The notes: a model not told the origin generated them from the sequence alone. Positions 8,021 through 18,458 are shown, counted from the stretch's first letter. The stretch is DNA of 64,000 bases from Methylocella tundrae (GCF_038024855.1 NZ_CP139089.1:124001-188000); one strand, 5' to 3'. Numbers and translations: made by a program.

Positions 8021-9442
8021 ATGGCTGATTTCGATGTTGATCTCTTTGTCATCGGAGCAGGCTCCGGGGGCGTCCGGGCCGCGCGGATCGCGGCCGGCTA
8101 CGGCGCAAGGGTCGCCATCGCGGAGGAGTTCCGGATCGGCGGCACCTGCGTCATCCGCGGCTGCGTTCCCAAAAAATTGATGGTCTACGCCAGCCGCTTC
8201 AAGGATGATTTCGACGACGCGGCGGGATTTGGCTGGACCGTTCCTGCCCCGTCTTTCAGCTGGCGGAAACTGGTTTCGGGCAAGGAACAGGAAATCTCGC
8301 GGCTGTCGGCGATCTATCGCGCCAATCTCGACAAGGCCGGCGTCCTGACCATCAACAGCCGGGCCGTGGTGGAGGACGCCAACACCGTGCGCCTTCTGGC
8401 GGACGGCCGCCAGCTGCGCGCCAAAAAAATCCTCATTGCCACAGGCGGAACGCCGGTGCTCGACCCTGATATTCCGGGACGCGAGTATGCGATCACCTCG
8501 AACGACGTCTTTGATCTTCCATCCTTGCCAGGGCGCCTGCTGATCGTCGGCGCGGGCTATATTTCGGTCGAGTTCGCCTCGATTTTCGCACGGCTTGGAA
8601 CCAAGGTCGCGATCGCGACGCGGGGCGAGAATGTTTTGCGCGGCTTCGACGAAGATTTGCGTAACGGCGTTCGCGATGCGCTGATCCATGCGGGCGTCGA
8701 TTTTCATTTCAGCCATTTGCCGACGCGGATCGAAAAGAACTCCGGCGACCTTCGCGCCCATCTGACTTCGGGAATTTATCTCGACGTCGATCACGTGATG
8801 CTCGCGACCGGCCGGCGCCCCCATACGGCCGGGCTCGGCCTTGAAACGGCGGGAGTCGAACTCGATGGCCTCGGCGCCGTCGTGGTCGACGCCTTCTCGA
8901 AATCCAGCATTGATTCCATCTATGCGGTCGGCGACGTGACGAACCGCCTCGCGCTGACGCCGATCGCCATTCGTGAAGGCCACGCTTTCGCCGACACCGT
9001 TTTCGGCGGCAAGCCGACCGCGGTCATTCATGTCAATGTTCCAACCGCGGTCTTCACGACGCCGGAGATCGGCACAGTCGGCCTCAGCGAAAGCGAAGCG
9101 CGCGCCATCTATGATTGCGTTGACATCTATTCGGCGAGTTTTCGCCCCCTCAAGGCGACGCTTTCCGGCCGGGCTGAGAAGGTTTGCATGAAGATCGTCG
9201 TCGATGGCGCGACCGATGTGGTGCTCGGGGTGCACATCCTTGGCGACGACGCGGGCGAAATGGCGCAGCTGCTGGCGATCGCGGTCAGGCTCGGCGCGAA
9301 AAAAGCCGATTTCGACGCGACCATCGCGGTGCACCCGACCTCCGCCGAGGAGCTTGTCACGATGCGCACGCGCACGGCCCGTTATGAGCGGGCGACCATG
9401 GGGCCCGAGGCGCCTGACGCCATCGCCGCCGTTGAAGCGTAG
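8021..9442 (+). CDS. gor: glutathione-disulfide reductase
   Basis: Gor uses NADPH to reduce glutathione disulfide and keeps the cytoplasmic thiol pool reduced. The 473-aa flavoprotein shows the FAD motif GAGSGG (12-17), the redox-active disulfide GGTCVIRGCVPKKL (Cys43, Cys48), the NADPH-binding GAGYISVEFASIF, the second FAD contact YAVGDVTN, and the C-terminal dimer motif HPTSAEE with the catalytic His. The ATG at 8021 follows GGAGG. Glutathione is also the presumed co-substrate of the Atm1-type exporter at 29043. The CVIRGC active-site pair is the glutathione reductase form, not dihydrolipoamide dehydrogenase. Confidence 0.93.
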   Translation: MADFDVDLFVIGAGSGGVRAARIAAGYGARVAIAEEFRIGGTCVIRGCVPKKLMVYASRFKDDFDDAAGFGWTVPAPSFSWRKLVSGKEQEISRLSAIYRANLDKAGVLTINSRAVVEDANTVRLLADGRQLRAKKILIATGGTPVLDPDIPGREYAITSNDVFDLPSLPGRLLIVGAGYISVEFASIFARLGTKVAIATRGENVLRGFDEDLRNGVRDALIHAGVDFHFSHLPTRIEKNSGDLRAHLTSGIYLDVDHVMLATGRRPHTAGLGLETAGVELDGLGAVVVDAFSKSSIDSIYAVGDVTNRLALTPIAIREGHAFADTVFGGKPTAVIHVNVPTAVFTTPEIGTVGLSESEARAIYDCVDIYSASFRPLKATLSGRAEKVCMKIVVDGATDVVLGVHILGDDAGEMAQLLAIAVRLGAKKADFDATIAVHPTSAEELVTMRTRTARYERATMGPEAPDAIAAVEA

Positions 9443-9598
9443 TTGAGCGCGTAAGCGGGGAAATCGTGAAACGTCCGCATTTAGAGGGTATTGTCAGCGG
9501 CGTCCCAGTTTGCGGCCCGCGCCGTTTCCTTCCGAAAGTCGGATTGGCGATTCGTGCGTTGCGGGTCCGCGCCGATGGGCGACATGGAGTTCGCAGCG

Positions 9599-10195
9599 AT
9601 GGGTGACTTATCTGTCAGGCAATGCACCGTTGCGGACAAAGGCGCCGTGTCGGCGATGCTTGGAGCCGCGTTCCAGGAAGATCCCGTCATGTGCTTCATC
9701 TTCCCCGATCCCGAGGCGCGGCGCGCCCGGCTGCCGGGCTTTTTCGGCGTCATTTATGACGGCGACGGCGCAAACGGCGCTCGCTTGATGACGGTCAACG
9801 GCGAGGCGGCGACCCTCTGGCGGGCGCCGGGTCACGGGCGCCTCTCTCTGCGCGAGAAAATACAGCAGGCCTGGCCGTGGGTGGCCGCGTCCGGTTCCGC
9901 GCTGGGCCGCGCGCTCGCCTACAGCGGAGCCAGCGACAGGCATCACCCCTCCGAGGCGCATTGGTATCTTCACATCGCGGGCTGTCACCCCGCAGCGCAA
10001 CGACAAGGTTTTGGCAGCGCGGCCATTCGCGCGGGGCTCCTGCGCTCCGATTCCGATGGCGTCCCCGCCTATCTGGAAACGGCGACCGAAAGCAATCTGC
10101 CGTTTTACGACTCGCTCGGCTTCAATGTCATCGGCGAGTGGAAGGTCAGGAACGGGCCCCTATGCTGGTCGATGCTTCGCAAGCCAGCCAGATAG
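9599..10195 (+). CDS. GNAT family N-acetyltransferase
   Basis: A 198-aa acetyltransferase-fold protein. The acetyl-CoA-binding region is visible as WYLHIAGCHPAAQRQGFGSAAIRAGL, with the R/Q-x-x-G-x-G/A type loop (QRQGFGSA), followed by AYLETATESNLPFYDSLGF, the C-terminal GNAT signature. The acceptor cannot be inferred. Three in-frame ATGs (9575, 9584, 9599) are possible; 9599 is chosen because GGAG lies about 10 bases before it and the fold starts right after (LSVRQCTVADKGAV). It stands between gor and the DAHP synthase gene with no overlap. Confidence 0.8.
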   Translation: MGDLSVRQCTVADKGAVSAMLGAAFQEDPVMCFIFPDPEARRARLPGFFGVIYDGDGANGARLMTVNGEAATLWRAPGHGRLSLREKIQQAWPWVAASGSALGRALAYSGASDRHHPSEAHWYLHIAGCHPAAQRQGFGSAAIRAGLLRSDSDGVPAYLETATESNLPFYDSLGFNVIGEWKVRNGPLCWSMLRKPAR

Positions 10196-10257
10196 GCGCG
10201 GCGGAAGCGCGCGCCGGGTAGCGCAGGGCGCCTTGCGTCAATGGGTTTTCGCCTGCT

Positions 10258-10290
10258 AGAGCATTTTAGAAAAGCGTTTCCTATGTTAGG
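10258..10290. repeat. short repeat-like AT-rich segment
   Basis: TAGAGCATTTTAGAAAAGCG resembles the intergenic repeat fragments (agagcattt...) scattered in Hyphomicrobiales genomes. The surrounding 215 bases between the GNAT and DAHP synthase genes hold nothing else that I see except the presumed promoter of the latter. Confidence 0.3.
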
Positions 10291-10410
10291 AGGCGCCGTT
10301 ATAGATGCCGATCTGTTCGGCTCGGATCCGCGGCCTTTGGCGCGGTCTGAGGCTTAAGATTCTCAATGCGACAATCACACGGCGGCGAATGGCCGTCCGG
10401 GAGTACAAAA

Positions 10411-11799
10411 ATGTCCGCCGATAATTGGTCGCCCTCCAGCTGGAGAGGCAAGCCAATCGAGCAATCGCCCGCTTATCCCGACGCCGCCGCGCTGGCCGAC
10501 GTCGAGAGGCAGCTCGCCGGCTTTCCGCCGCTCGTCTTCGCCGGCGAGGCGCGCAAGCTGAAGCGCATGCTCGGTAAAGTCGCCAATGGCGAAGCCTTCC
10601 TTCTGCAGGGCGGCGATTGCGCCGAAAGCTTTGCTGAACATTCGGCCGACAATATCCGCGATTTCTTTCGCGTCTTCCTGCAGATGTCCGTCGTTGCGAC
10701 CTTCGCCGCCGCTCTGCCCGTGATCAAGGTCGGCCGGATCGCGGGCCAGTTCGCAAAACCCCGCTCGGCGCCTGACGAGACCGTTGGCGGCGTCTCCCTG
10801 CCGAGCTATCGCGGCGACATCGTCAACGACATCGCATTCAAGGCGGCGGCGCGCGTGCCGGACCCCGTGCGCCAGCTTGACGCCTATCGCCAATCGGCGG
10901 CGACCTTGAACCTGCTGCGCGCCTTCGCGACCGGCGGCTACGCCAATCTCGAAAACGCGCATGGCTGGATGCTGAGCTTCATCAAGGACAGCCCGCAGTC
11001 GGCGCGTTATCAGGAGCTTGCCGACCGCATCACCGAGACGCTCGGTTTTATGCGCGCGATAGGGCTCGACCCCGAATCGCATCAGGAATTGCGGCAGACC
11101 GATTTCTACACCTCGCATGAGGCGCTGCTGCTCGGCTTCGAGGAGGCGCTGACGCGCGTCGATTCGACAACCGGCGATCATTACGCGACCTCCGGCCATA
11201 TGATCTGGATCGGCGACCGCACGCGCCAGTTGGATCATGCGCATATCGAATATGCGCGCGGGGTGAAAAATCCGATCGGCCTCAAATGTGGTCCCTCGCT
11301 CAGCGGCGATGAACTGATCCGCCTGATCGACATTTTGAATCCCGCCAATGAGCCGGGGCGGCTGACGCTGATCTGCCGCTTTGGCGCGGATAAGGCCGCG
11401 GACCATCTGCCGACGCTCATTCGGTCGGTGAAGAAGGAAGGGCGCAGCGTCGTCTGGTCCTGCGACCCGATGCATGGCAATACGGTCAAGGCGGCGTCCG
11501 GCTTCAAGACGCGGCCGTTCGACAGGATCATCAGCGAAATCCGGACCTTCTTTTCGGTGCATCAGGCCGAGGGGACCTATGCCGGCGGCGTGCACCTCGA
11601 AATGACCGGCAAGAACGTGACCGAATGCACCGGCGGCGCGCGGGCGATCTCTGACGCCGATCTGCATGATCGCTACCACACCTATTGCGATCCGCGGCTC
11701 AATGCGGAGCAGGCGATCGAGATCGCTTTCCTGATCGCCGAACTCCTCAAGGCCGAGCGCATCGGCCGGGGCCTCGCGGCGCAGGCCGCCGCCGAGTAG
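10411..11799 (+). CDS. class II 3-deoxy-7-phosphoheptulonate synthase (DAHP synthase)
   Basis: This enzyme condenses phosphoenolpyruvate with erythrose 4-phosphate, the first step of the shikimate pathway to aromatic amino acids. The 462-aa product matches the plant/Mycobacterium-type (class II) family: start [20 protein letters not shown], metal-ligand [62 protein letters not shown], and KCGPSLS. The ATG at 10411 follows GGGAG; a longer frame from 10366 adds a non-conserved leader. It supplies chorismate for the trpFB products encoded at 34-36 kb. Confidence 0.95.
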   Translation: MSADNWSPSSWRGKPIEQSPAYPDAAALADVERQLAGFPPLVFAGEARKLKRMLGKVANGEAFLLQGGDCAESFAEHSADNIRDFFRVFLQMSVVATFAAALPVIKVGRIAGQFAKPRSAPDETVGGVSLPSYRGDIVNDIAFKAAARVPDPVRQLDAYRQSAATLNLLRAFATGGYANLENAHGWMLSFIKDSPQSARYQELADRITETLGFMRAIGLDPESHQELRQTDFYTSHEALLLGFEEALTRVDSTTGDHYATSGHMIWIGDRTRQLDHAHIEYARGVKNPIGLKCGPSLSGDELIRLIDILNPANEPGRLTLICRFGADKAADHLPTLIRSVKKEGRSVVWSCDPMHGNTVKAASGFKTRPFDRIISEIRTFFSVHQAEGTYAGGVHLEMTGKNVTECTGGARAISDADLHDRYHTYCDPRLNAEQAIEIAFLIAELLKAERIGRGLAAQAAAE

Positions 11800-11833
11800 T
11801 CAGGGCGCCAAATGAAATTTTCTTTCAGTCGGT

Positions 11834-11866
11834 CCTCTTCGCCTGGAGTCTATCCGGGCGAAGAGG
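11834..11866. terminator. 10-bp stem-loop after DAHP synthase gene
   Basis: CCTCTTCGCC pairs exactly with GGCGAAGAGG across a 13-base loop, 35 bases after the DAHP synthase stop. No T run follows, so it may be a factor-dependent terminator or an RNA-stabilising hairpin. Confidence 0.45.
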
Positions 11867-11960
11867 AGGCCGGTTCGCATAAGCAAAGGGCGCCCGGCCA
11901 AAAACGCCGCGCCGCGCGCTCCGCGGGTTGCGCGATGATCTTGGGCGCCCGCGTCCTTCG

Positions 11961-13691
11961 ATGATCGCAGACAGCCTCGTCATCGGCCTTGCCCAGATCG
12001 ATTCGACGGTCGGCGACATCGCCGGCAACGTCGCCCGCATCCGCGCCGCGCGCGCGGAGGCCGCCGCTTTCGGCGCCGATCTTTTGATGTTTTCCGAACT
12101 GTTCATCGCGGGCTATCCGCCGGAAGACCTCGTCCTCAAGCCGGCCTTTCTTGAGGCCTGCCGCGCCGCCTGCGAGGACGTCGCCCGCGACACCGCCGAT
12201 GGCGGTCCGGCGATCCTCGTCGGCCTGCCTTTCGTCGAGGATGGGCGCACGTATAATGCCTACGCCTTGCTCGACAAGGGCCGCATCGAGGCTGTGCGCT
12301 TCAAGGTGGACCTGCCGAATTATGGCGTCTTCGACGAAAAGCGGGTGTTCGCGGCCGGCCCGATGCCGGGGCCGATCGTCTTCAGGGGCGTGCGCATCGG
12401 CCTGCCGATCTGCGAGGACATCTGGGGGCCGGACCCGGTCGAATGCATCGCCGAGACCGGCGGCGAAATCCTTCTTTCGCCGAACGGCTCGCCCTATTGG
12501 CGCGGCAAGAGCGACGAACGGCTCGCCGTGGCCGTCGCCCGCGTCATCGAGAGCGGATTGCCGCTGATCTATCTCAATCAGGTCGGCGGGCAGGACGAAC
12601 TCGTGTTCGACGGCGCGTCTTTCGGGCTGAACGCTAACGCCACGCTCGCTTTTCAGCTTCCGGCTTTCACATCGACCGTCGCCAAAACGGTCTGGCGGCG
12701 CGGCCCCAAAGGCTTTGTCTGCGTCGAAGGCCCGAAAGTCCAGGTCGAGCAGGGCGAGGAGGCCGATTACGCCGCCTGCGTCCTCGGCCTTCGCGAATAT
12801 GTTGATAAGAATGGTTTTCCCGGCGTCGTGCTTGGGCTTTCAGGCGGCGTCGATTCGGCCCTCTGCGCGGCGATGGCGGTGGATGCGCTTGGTCCCGAGC
12901 GCGTCCATTGCCTCATGCTGCCCTATCGCTACACCTCAAAGGAATCTCTCGCGGACGCCGAGGCTTGCGCCCGCGCGCTTGGCGTGCGCTACGATATTGT
13001 GCCGATCGAGCCGGTCGTCGCGGGCTTTGAGACGGCGCTCGGCCCGATCTTTCAAGGGACGACGCCGGGCCTTACGGAGGAAAACATCCAGAGCCGCGTG
13101 CGCGGCGCGATTTTGATGGCGGTTTCCAACAAATTCGGCGCGATGCTGGTGACAACCGGCAACAAGTCGGAACTGTCCGTCGGTTACGCCACCATTTATG
13201 GCGACATGAATGGCGGCTTCAACCCGCTGAAAGACCTCTATAAAATGGAGGTGTTCCGGCTCGCCGCCCTGCGCAACCGTTTTGTCCCCAAGGGCGCGCT
13301 GGGGCCTGCCGGCGAGGTGATCCCGAAAAATATTCTCATCAAGCCGCCGTCGGCGGAGCTGCGGGAGAACCAAAAAGATCAGGATTCCCTGCCGCCCTAT
13401 GAAGAGCTCGACGCGATCCTCGAAGGTCTCGTCGAGAAGGAAATGCGGGTGTCGGACCTCGTCGCCGCGGGCCAAAATCTCGAGACGGTGAAACGCATCG
13501 AGCGGATGCTCTATCTTGCCGAATATAAGCGCCGCCAGTCGGCGCCGGGCGTGAAAGTCACGAGGAAGAATTTCGGCCGCGACAGGCGCTATCCGATCCT
13601 CAACCGCTTCCGCGACGCCGGCGCTCCCGCCGTTGCGCCGCAAGAGGGGCCGAGCGGACGCGGCTTCGCGCCGACGGATGACGCAATTTAG
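11961..13691 (+). CDS. nadE: glutamine-dependent NAD+ synthetase
   Basis: NadE amidates deamido-NAD to NAD using glutamine nitrogen. The 576-aa protein is a two-domain fusion: an N-terminal nitrilase-type glutaminase with the Glu46-Lys115-Cys151 triad (FSELFIAGYPPED, RFKVDLPNYGVFDE, LPICEDIW), and a C-terminal ATP-pyrophosphatase synthetase domain with the P-loop SGGVDS (294-299) and TTGNKSELSVGYATIYGDMNGG. The ATG at 11961 gives the usual start. It faces the peroxiredoxin gene, whose stop lies about 40 bases downstream on the other strand. Confidence 0.95.
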   Translation: MIADSLVIGLAQIDSTVGDIAGNVARIRAARAEAAAFGADLLMFSELFIAGYPPEDLVLKPAFLEACRAACEDVARDTADGGPAILVGLPFVEDGRTYNAYALLDKGRIEAVRFKVDLPNYGVFDEKRVFAAGPMPGPIVFRGVRIGLPICEDIWGPDPVECIAETGGEILLSPNGSPYWRGKSDERLAVAVARVIESGLPLIYLNQVGGQDELVFDGASFGLNANATLAFQLPAFTSTVAKTVWRRGPKGFVCVEGPKVQVEQGEEADYAACVLGLREYVDKNGFPGVVLGLSGGVDSALCAAMAVDALGPERVHCLMLPYRYTSKESLADAEACARALGVRYDIVPIEPVVAGFETALGPIFQGTTPGLTEENIQSRVRGAILMAVSNKFGAMLVTTGNKSELSVGYATIYGDMNGGFNPLKDLYKMEVFRLAALRNRFVPKGALGPAGEVIPKNILIKPPSAELRENQKDQDSLPPYEELDAILEGLVEKEMRVSDLVAAGQNLETVKRIERMLYLAEYKRRQSAPGVKVTRKNFGRDRRYPILNRFRDAGAPAVAPQEGPSGRGFAPTDDAI

Positions 13692-13698
13692 GGAGGAA

Positions 13699-13729
13699 CC
13701 GGGGAGCTGAACTCTTACAGATGCCCCGG
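13699..13729. terminator. possible stem-loop between nadE and peroxiredoxin genes
   Basis: CCGGGG and CCCCGG form a 6-bp stem around a 19-base loop in the 41-base gap between the convergent genes. It is the only candidate terminator there and is weak. Confidence 0.3.
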
Positions 13730-13732
13730 CCT

Positions 13733-14284
13733 TTACTTCCCATGCTCCTCGCGCCATTTCCTCACGGCGGCGAGCGCGTTCTCAATGTGTTTTTCCGCGC
13801 CATTGTCGGCTAAAGTGGAAATGATCTTTCCCTCTGGCGAAATCACAAAGGAAACGCGATGGGCGAAGGCCGGCCCGGCGCCCGGAATCGTGAAGGCGAC
13901 GTCATAGGCCTTGATGACCGAAAAGCTTGGGTCCGCGCCGACCGGAAATTTGTCGCGGCATTCCTTGCTCGAAAATTCGCGCTGAACGTCGATGCCGTCG
14001 CTCGAAACGCCGATGACGCTCGCGCCCGCCGCCGCGAAATCTTCGATGCTCTCGGCGAATTCATGCGCCTCGACCGTGCAGACGCTCGTGAATGATTTTG
14101 GGTAGAAGTAGAGGACCACAGGGCCTTTCTTCAAGGCTTCCGCAAGGGAGAACTCAAACACCTTGCCGCCTTGCGCCGCCGCTACGGTGAAGTCTGGCGC
14201 GGCGTCTCCCGGCTTCAGGGCCGCCATGGCGGCGGTGGCGAAAAGGCCAAAGAAAAGAGAAAGGAAAAGGGTCGAGGGCTTCAA
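13733..14284 (-). CDS. exported peroxiredoxin (AhpC/BCP type)
   Basis: The protein has the thioredoxin fold of peroxiredoxins, which reduce peroxides through a cysteine thiol. From TTG 14284 it is 183 aa with a signal peptide ending in TAAMA, then GDAAPDFTV, VVLYFYPKSFTSVCTVEAHEF with the peroxidatic Cys69, and a second Cys109 in SSKECRDKF that could resolve the disulfide. The usual TPGCT around the peroxidatic Cys is replaced by TSVCT. The TTG start is chosen because GGATG precedes it and it gives a proper signal peptide; longer readings are less likely. A periplasmic location is inferred from that signal. Confidence 0.82.
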   Translation of the reverse strand: MKPSTLFLSLFFGLFATAAMAALKPGDAAPDFTVAAAQGGKVFEFSLAEALKKGPVVLYFYPKSFTSVCTVEAHEFAESIEDFAAAGASVIGVSSDGIDVQREFSSKECRDKFPVGADPSFSVIKAYDVAFTIPGAGPAFAHRVSFVISPEGKIISTLADNGAEKHIENALAAVRKWREEHGK

Positions 14285-14418
14285 GGCGGCATCCTTTTGT
14301 CGCGAACGCGCAGAGGCGGCCAACAGAGAGCCGAACGCCCCGCCATATGACCCATAGATGCGCGTTCGGTCCAATCAAAGCTGCCGGAGCACGGCCAAAG
14401 GGCGCTCCAAACGCTCGT

Positions 14419-15558
14419 TCACCCCTTGCCGACGCTCGGCTCTTCCTCGCGCACGCTCATCTCATTGCCGCGCCAGACGAAATTATCAACAAACCAGGCG
14501 TCGACATAGATCACCGGCAGCATCAGGTCGCGCAGGATGAACATGAACGGCATGCGCCAGGAAAAATGCCAGCCGACGGAGCGCGCCAGCAAAGCCTCGG
14601 GGACATACCAGGCGAGAGAGACGGCGATCAGCGCGGCGGCGATGCTGCCGCCAACGGCGTAGGCGGCGTAAGCGGCGACCAGCAGAAGCAGCGCGCTGCC
14701 AGCGAAAATCTCCGGCGCATAAAAGAGCGGAAAAGTCTTGCGCCGCATGCGCGCCCAGCGCACCTGCCGCATCCAGACGTCGCGCAGGCCGCGAACGCCA
14801 AGCGGCTGCTCGAAGGGGCTGTCGACGAGATTGACGATAAGGCCCTGACGGCGCACCAGTTTCGTCGAGGCGGCGTCCTCCGCGATCTCGGCGGCGAGCG
14901 CCCTGATGCCGCCGCCGGCCTCCATCACATCGCGCCGCCACAGCATGTTCTTGCCCTGCGCGAAGCCGCCGCCGAGCGTTTCGCCGGCATATTGCCAGCG
15001 CGCCTCGAAACTGTTGAGGAAGGCGCATTCAAGCTCGGCCCAGAGGTTTTGCGGGCGCGAGCCAAGCGGCATCGAGCAGACAAGGCCGGTGGTCGGCCCG
15101 AAACTGGCCAGCATGCGCTGGACATAATCTTTCGGCATCAACACATTGGCGTCGGCGAGGATGATCCATTCATGCGCAGCGGCGTCCCAGCCCCTGACGC
15201 AATTATTGAGCTTTGGGTTCTGGCTCACTTTTTCGTCGCCGATGATGAGCTTCGCCGGAGTTGCGGGATTGGCGGCGATGAGGCGCCGGACGAGCGGAAC
15301 GACCGGATCATTCGCCCGCGCGACGCAGAAAATCAGCTCATAGACCGGATAATCGAGCGAAAAACTCGATCCAAGCGTTTCGTCGCAAAAATTGTCGAGA
15401 CCGCACACCGGACGGACGATGCTGACGCCGGGAGCCGCCTCAGGGGCGGGCAGGGGACGGCGTGGCGGTCTTGCCCGCGCCATCGCAATCCCGATACTGA
15501 GGATATTGAGGCTGATCAGGACAAGGCAGAAAAAGGCCGCCGCATAAATTGACGTCAT
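14419..15558 (-). CDS. GT21-type glycosyltransferase (ceramide glucosyltransferase / HpnI-like)
   Basis: A 379-aa inner-membrane glycosyltransferase. It has an N-terminal membrane helix (residues 1-25), a catalytic domain with the conserved aspartates CGLDNF, LADANVLM and EIAEDAAS, and the RQVRWAR form of the (Q/R)xxRW motif, then two or three C-terminal membrane segments (AGSALLLLVAAYAAYAVGG, AALIAVSLAWYV). This is the layout of the ceramide glucosyltransferase family, which in Alphaproteobacteria includes glucosylceramide synthases and the hopanoid-cluster enzyme HpnI. No hopanoid genes lie nearby, so the acceptor lipid is open. It is divergent from gltX. Confidence 0.8.
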   Translation of the reverse strand: MTSIYAAAFFCLVLISLNILSIGIAMARARPPRRPLPAPEAAPGVSIVRPVCGLDNFCDETLGSSFSLDYPVYELIFCVARANDPVVPLVRRLIAANPATPAKLIIGDEKVSQNPKLNNCVRGWDAAAHEWIILADANVLMPKDYVQRMLASFGPTTGLVCSMPLGSRPQNLWAELECAFLNSFEARWQYAGETLGGGFAQGKNMLWRRDVMEAGGGIRALAAEIAEDAASTKLVRRQGLIVNLVDSPFEQPLGVRGLRDVWMRQVRWARMRRKTFPLFYAPEIFAGSALLLLVAAYAAYAVGGSIAAALIAVSLAWYVPEALLARSVGWHFSWRMPFMFILRDLMLPVIYVDAWFVDNFVWRGNEMSVREEEPSVGKG

Positions 15559-15665
15559 GTGCGCACTCCCGAGCTAGCCTTCCTTGAGGGGCAACAAATA
15601 AGTCTTATAAAGTTGAGGCGGGCGCGTATGAAGCGCGTTCCATCCCGCACCACGTCAGGAAAGTG

Positions 15666-17027
15666 ATGTCGCATCCCATCGTCCGCTTCGCGCCTTCTCC
15701 GACCGGGGCCATTCACATCGGTAACGCGCGAACCGCATTATTGAATTTCCTTTTTTCAAAAAAGCATCATGGCGAATTCATTCTTCGCTTCGATGACACT
15801 GACGTGGAAAGATCAAAAGAAGAATACGCACAGGCGATTGAGGTCGATCTTGCCTGGCTCGGCGTCATTCCCGATATCGTGCTGCGCCAGTCGCAGAGAT
15901 TTGCGCTTTACGACGAAGCCGCCGAACGGTTGCGCGCGTCTGGACGGCTCTATCCCTGTTACGAGAGTGCGGAGGAACTCGACCGTAAGCGCAAGCGTCA
16001 GCAGGCGCGCGGTCTGCCGCCCGTCTATGATCGCGCCGCCCTCACGCTAACGCTGGAGGAGCGCAAACGGCTCGAGGCCGACGGGCGCCGGCCGCATTGG
16101 CGCTTCAGGCTCGATCATAAAATCATCCGCTGGGACGATCTCGTGCGCGGCGAGAGCCATATTGATTCGGCCTCGCTGTCCGATCCCGTGCTCATCCGCG
16201 AGGACGGCAGCTACCTCTATACGCTGCCTTCGGTGGTCGACGACATCGATCAGAAGGTCACGCTGATCATTCGTGGCGAGGATCATGTCACTAACACCGC
16301 GGTGCAGATTCAGCTCTTCGAGGCTCTGGCCGGCGAAGGTTCGGCGCCTGATTTCGCCCACCACAATCTCTTGTCGTCGGTCAGCGGCGAGGGCCTGTCG
16401 AAGCGCAGCGGCGCCCTTTCGATCGGCGGCTTGCGCGACGCCGGCGTCGAATCGCTCGCCGTCGCCGCCGCGGCTGTGCTGATCGGATCCTCGACAGCGC
16501 TGCATCCGATCGGATCGCTGAATGAGCTTCTCCCGGCGCTCGATCTGAAGCAGATTTCCCGCACGCAGACGCGTTTCGATCCGGCTGAACTCGTCGCCCT
16601 GTCCGCTCGCACGCTGCATGGCTTGAGCTTTGAGTCGGTGCGCGAGCGGCTCGCCGCCCATGACATCGCCGGCTATAAGGCGCAGCCATTCTGGCTCGCG
16701 GTGCGCGGCAATCTCTCGACCTTCCTCGACGTCATCGACTGGTGGCGCGTCGTCGAAGGCGAAATCGAACCAATGAGCGCCCCTGATCTCGATCCTGATT
16801 TCTTGCGCGAAGCCGCCGCCAGCCTGCCCGAAGAGCCCTTCGACGAAACGAGCTGGGCAGAGTGGATCAAAGTGTTGAAAGAACGCACCGGCCGCAAGGG
16901 CAGGGCGCTGTTCCATCCGTTGCGTCTTGCCCTGACAGGACAGGAGAATGGCCCGGAACTCGCCGCGCTCTTGCCGCTCATCGGCAAAATCAAAGCGTCG
17001 GCCCGACTATCCGGACGCGTCGCTTGA
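15666..17027 (+). CDS. gltX: glutamate--tRNA ligase
   Basis: GltX charges tRNA-Glu (and, in many Alphaproteobacteria, tRNA-Gln) with glutamate. The 453-aa class I synthetase shows the HIGH motif as [27 protein letters not shown], the KMSKS motif as [12 protein letters not shown], and the alpha-helical anticodon domain at the C-terminus. The LSKRSG form and length match the second GluRS type of Alphaproteobacteria, which often have two gltX genes; only this one is in the window. ATG 15666 is preferred over the adjoining GTG 15663. Its last 38 bases overlap the 3' end of the DUF2865 gene on the opposite strand. Confidence 0.93.
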   Translation: MSHPIVRFAPSPTGAIHIGNARTALLNFLFSKKHHGEFILRFDDTDVERSKEEYAQAIEVDLAWLGVIPDIVLRQSQRFALYDEAAERLRASGRLYPCYESAEELDRKRKRQQARGLPPVYDRAALTLTLEERKRLEADGRRPHWRFRLDHKIIRWDDLVRGESHIDSASLSDPVLIREDGSYLYTLPSVVDDIDQKVTLIIRGEDHVTNTAVQIQLFEALAGEGSAPDFAHHNLLSSVSGEGLSKRSGALSIGGLRDAGVESLAVAAAAVLIGSSTALHPIGSLNELLPALDLKQISRTQTRFDPAELVALSARTLHGLSFESVRERLAAHDIAGYKAQPFWLAVRGNLSTFLDVIDWWRVVEGEIEPMSAPDLDPDFLREAAASLPEEPFDETSWAEWIKVLKERTGRKGRALFHPLRLALTGQENGPELAALLPLIGKIKASARLSGRVA

Positions 17028-18105
17028 CCCCATCGGGGCCGATCACCTCTCGCGTCACATCTGCGCTCTGTGTTTTGGGCAGGCTTTGAGGGGCGCTCGC
17101 CAATGGCGCGGGCGCGGGCGTCAGAGATCCATCGAGGTTGACCTGGCTCCTTGGAGCGCTTTTCGGGGTCGAGAGTTCGACTGATTTTTCCGGCGTCACC
17201 AGGATATCGCCCTTGCGCTCTCCTCCAAGCACGCGGTCAGCGCCTGCGAGCGCGTCGACCCAGGATTGTCCCGGCGGCTTGCATGTGCAGCTTGGATCGA
17301 AGGTCTTCTGGAATTTCAAGGCGTTCGGCATTTCCGAATAAGGCTCGCCGTCGAGCGAGACGGCGGTGTCGATCTGATTGCTCGGCGCGCGCGTGTAAAC
17401 GGCGACCGTCGCATTGGGACACAGCGCCTGGCACAGATTGGTCAGTTGCTCGTGATCTGCGTTGCGGGCGGAAATGCTCAATGGGAAAAAGCCGCCGTCG
17501 CAGGTGCGCACGCAGACGGCCTGCGATCCGCCATGCGCCTTTTGCTCCTCATCGCTCTCCCGGGCATTGTCGTCATAGGGGCCAGTCCCCGGTTGCGGCT
17601 GCGTCTCGGGCGCGCTCGGAATGCCGAAAAGCTGCTCGAAAAAGCCGCGCTGGCGCGGCGGCGGCGCCTGGTTGCGGCAATAGGCGTTGAACTTGGCTAC
17701 GAGATCAGCTCTGGCGGCGGCGCGGTCGGCGGCTCCGCCGCCCGCCTGCGCCACGCCAATGGTCGCCTGCAACTGGAGAATCTGCGCGTTAAGGCCGGGA
17801 CAACGTCCGCCGCCGCCGCCTGAAAAGGCGATCTCCGGCCGATCGCAGCCGAGCGAGCGCGCATAGGTCGTCAGGCGGCCAAGTTCGGCCATCTGCTGGC
17901 GGGAGGGGCCGGAACCGCGGGAGCCGCCGCCGCCGCGATCGAGTTCGGCGATCTTCGCCTGCAATCCGGCGCAATCATAATTTTGCGCCAGCGCCCCTTG
18001 GCCAAGGCAGACGAGGCCCATAATCGCCACCGCGGCGCGCGAAAACCGGCTGGATTTGTTCAACCATCGCGCGGGAAAACCGTGAAAGCCGGACACATCG
18101 ATCAT
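16990..18105 (-). CDS. exported DUF2865 domain protein
   Basis: A 371-aa protein with an N-terminal signal/anchor ([21 protein letters not shown]), a helical Gly-rich middle with Cys residues, and the DUF2865 core [58 protein letters not shown]. Conserved cysteines suggest disulfides in the periplasm. The C-terminal 60 residues are Pro/Ala/Ser-rich and probably disordered. The family is found in Hyphomicrobiales and has no known function. The ATG at 18105 is chosen because the upstream in-frame extension lacks a secretion-type start. Its 3' end overlaps gltX by 38 bases in antisense. Confidence 0.83.
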   Translation of the reverse strand: MIDVSGFHGFPARWLNKSSRFSRAAVAIMGLVCLGQGALAQNYDCAGLQAKIAELDRGGGGSRGSGPSRQQMAELGRLTTYARSLGCDRPEIAFSGGGGGRCPGLNAQILQLQATIGVAQAGGGAADRAAARADLVAKFNAYCRNQAPPPRQRGFFEQLFGIPSAPETQPQPGTGPYDDNARESDEEQKAHGGSQAVCVRTCDGGFFPLSISARNADHEQLTNLCQALCPNATVAVYTRAPSNQIDTAVSLDGEPYSEMPNALKFQKTFDPSCTCKPPGQSWVDALAGADRVLGGERKGDILVTPEKSVELSTPKSAPRSQVNLDGSLTPAPAPLASAPQSLPKTQSADVTREVIGPDGVKRRVRIVGPTL

Positions 18106-18458
18106 CAAAACCCTATCGCACCTTTTCTCGCGCCAAGCGAGGCCGCGACCGGCGACGCCACGCCCTTCCGCCGCCGGGCGCCCAAACCCATTCGGCTCGC
18201 TGCTTCCAGGCGGCAATTGCGCCAGATTCGCCGCTTTGTCACGTCATCGTGGTGTTACCATGACCATGCAGGACCTTCTGATGCGCTGTTTACAGCCTTA
18301 AAGGCGATTTGGCGACGCTCCAGCATGCGCGCCGCCGCGCCCCGCCCTTCCCGTTACGGGCGTGACGGGCCATATTGGGGCGGTCTGTTTTCGATCCGGC
18401 CAAGACTGATATCGATTTGGCCGCTATGGATTTTATCTCTGCGGAGAAGCCCACGCTC
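18106..18458. other. divergent intergenic region before creA
   Basis: This 353-base gap lies between the start of the DUF2865 gene and the start of creA and should contain both promoters. No conserved open frame, repeat or RNA gene was recognised. Confidence 0.4.

Noticed and set aside
7739..9334. 531-codon open frame on the minus strand
   Set aside because: It covers gor in antisense and has no recognisable motifs.
14347..15552. 401-codon open frame on the plus strand
   Set aside because: It is antisense to the GT21-type glycosyltransferase with its conserved aspartates and (Q/R)xxRW motif.
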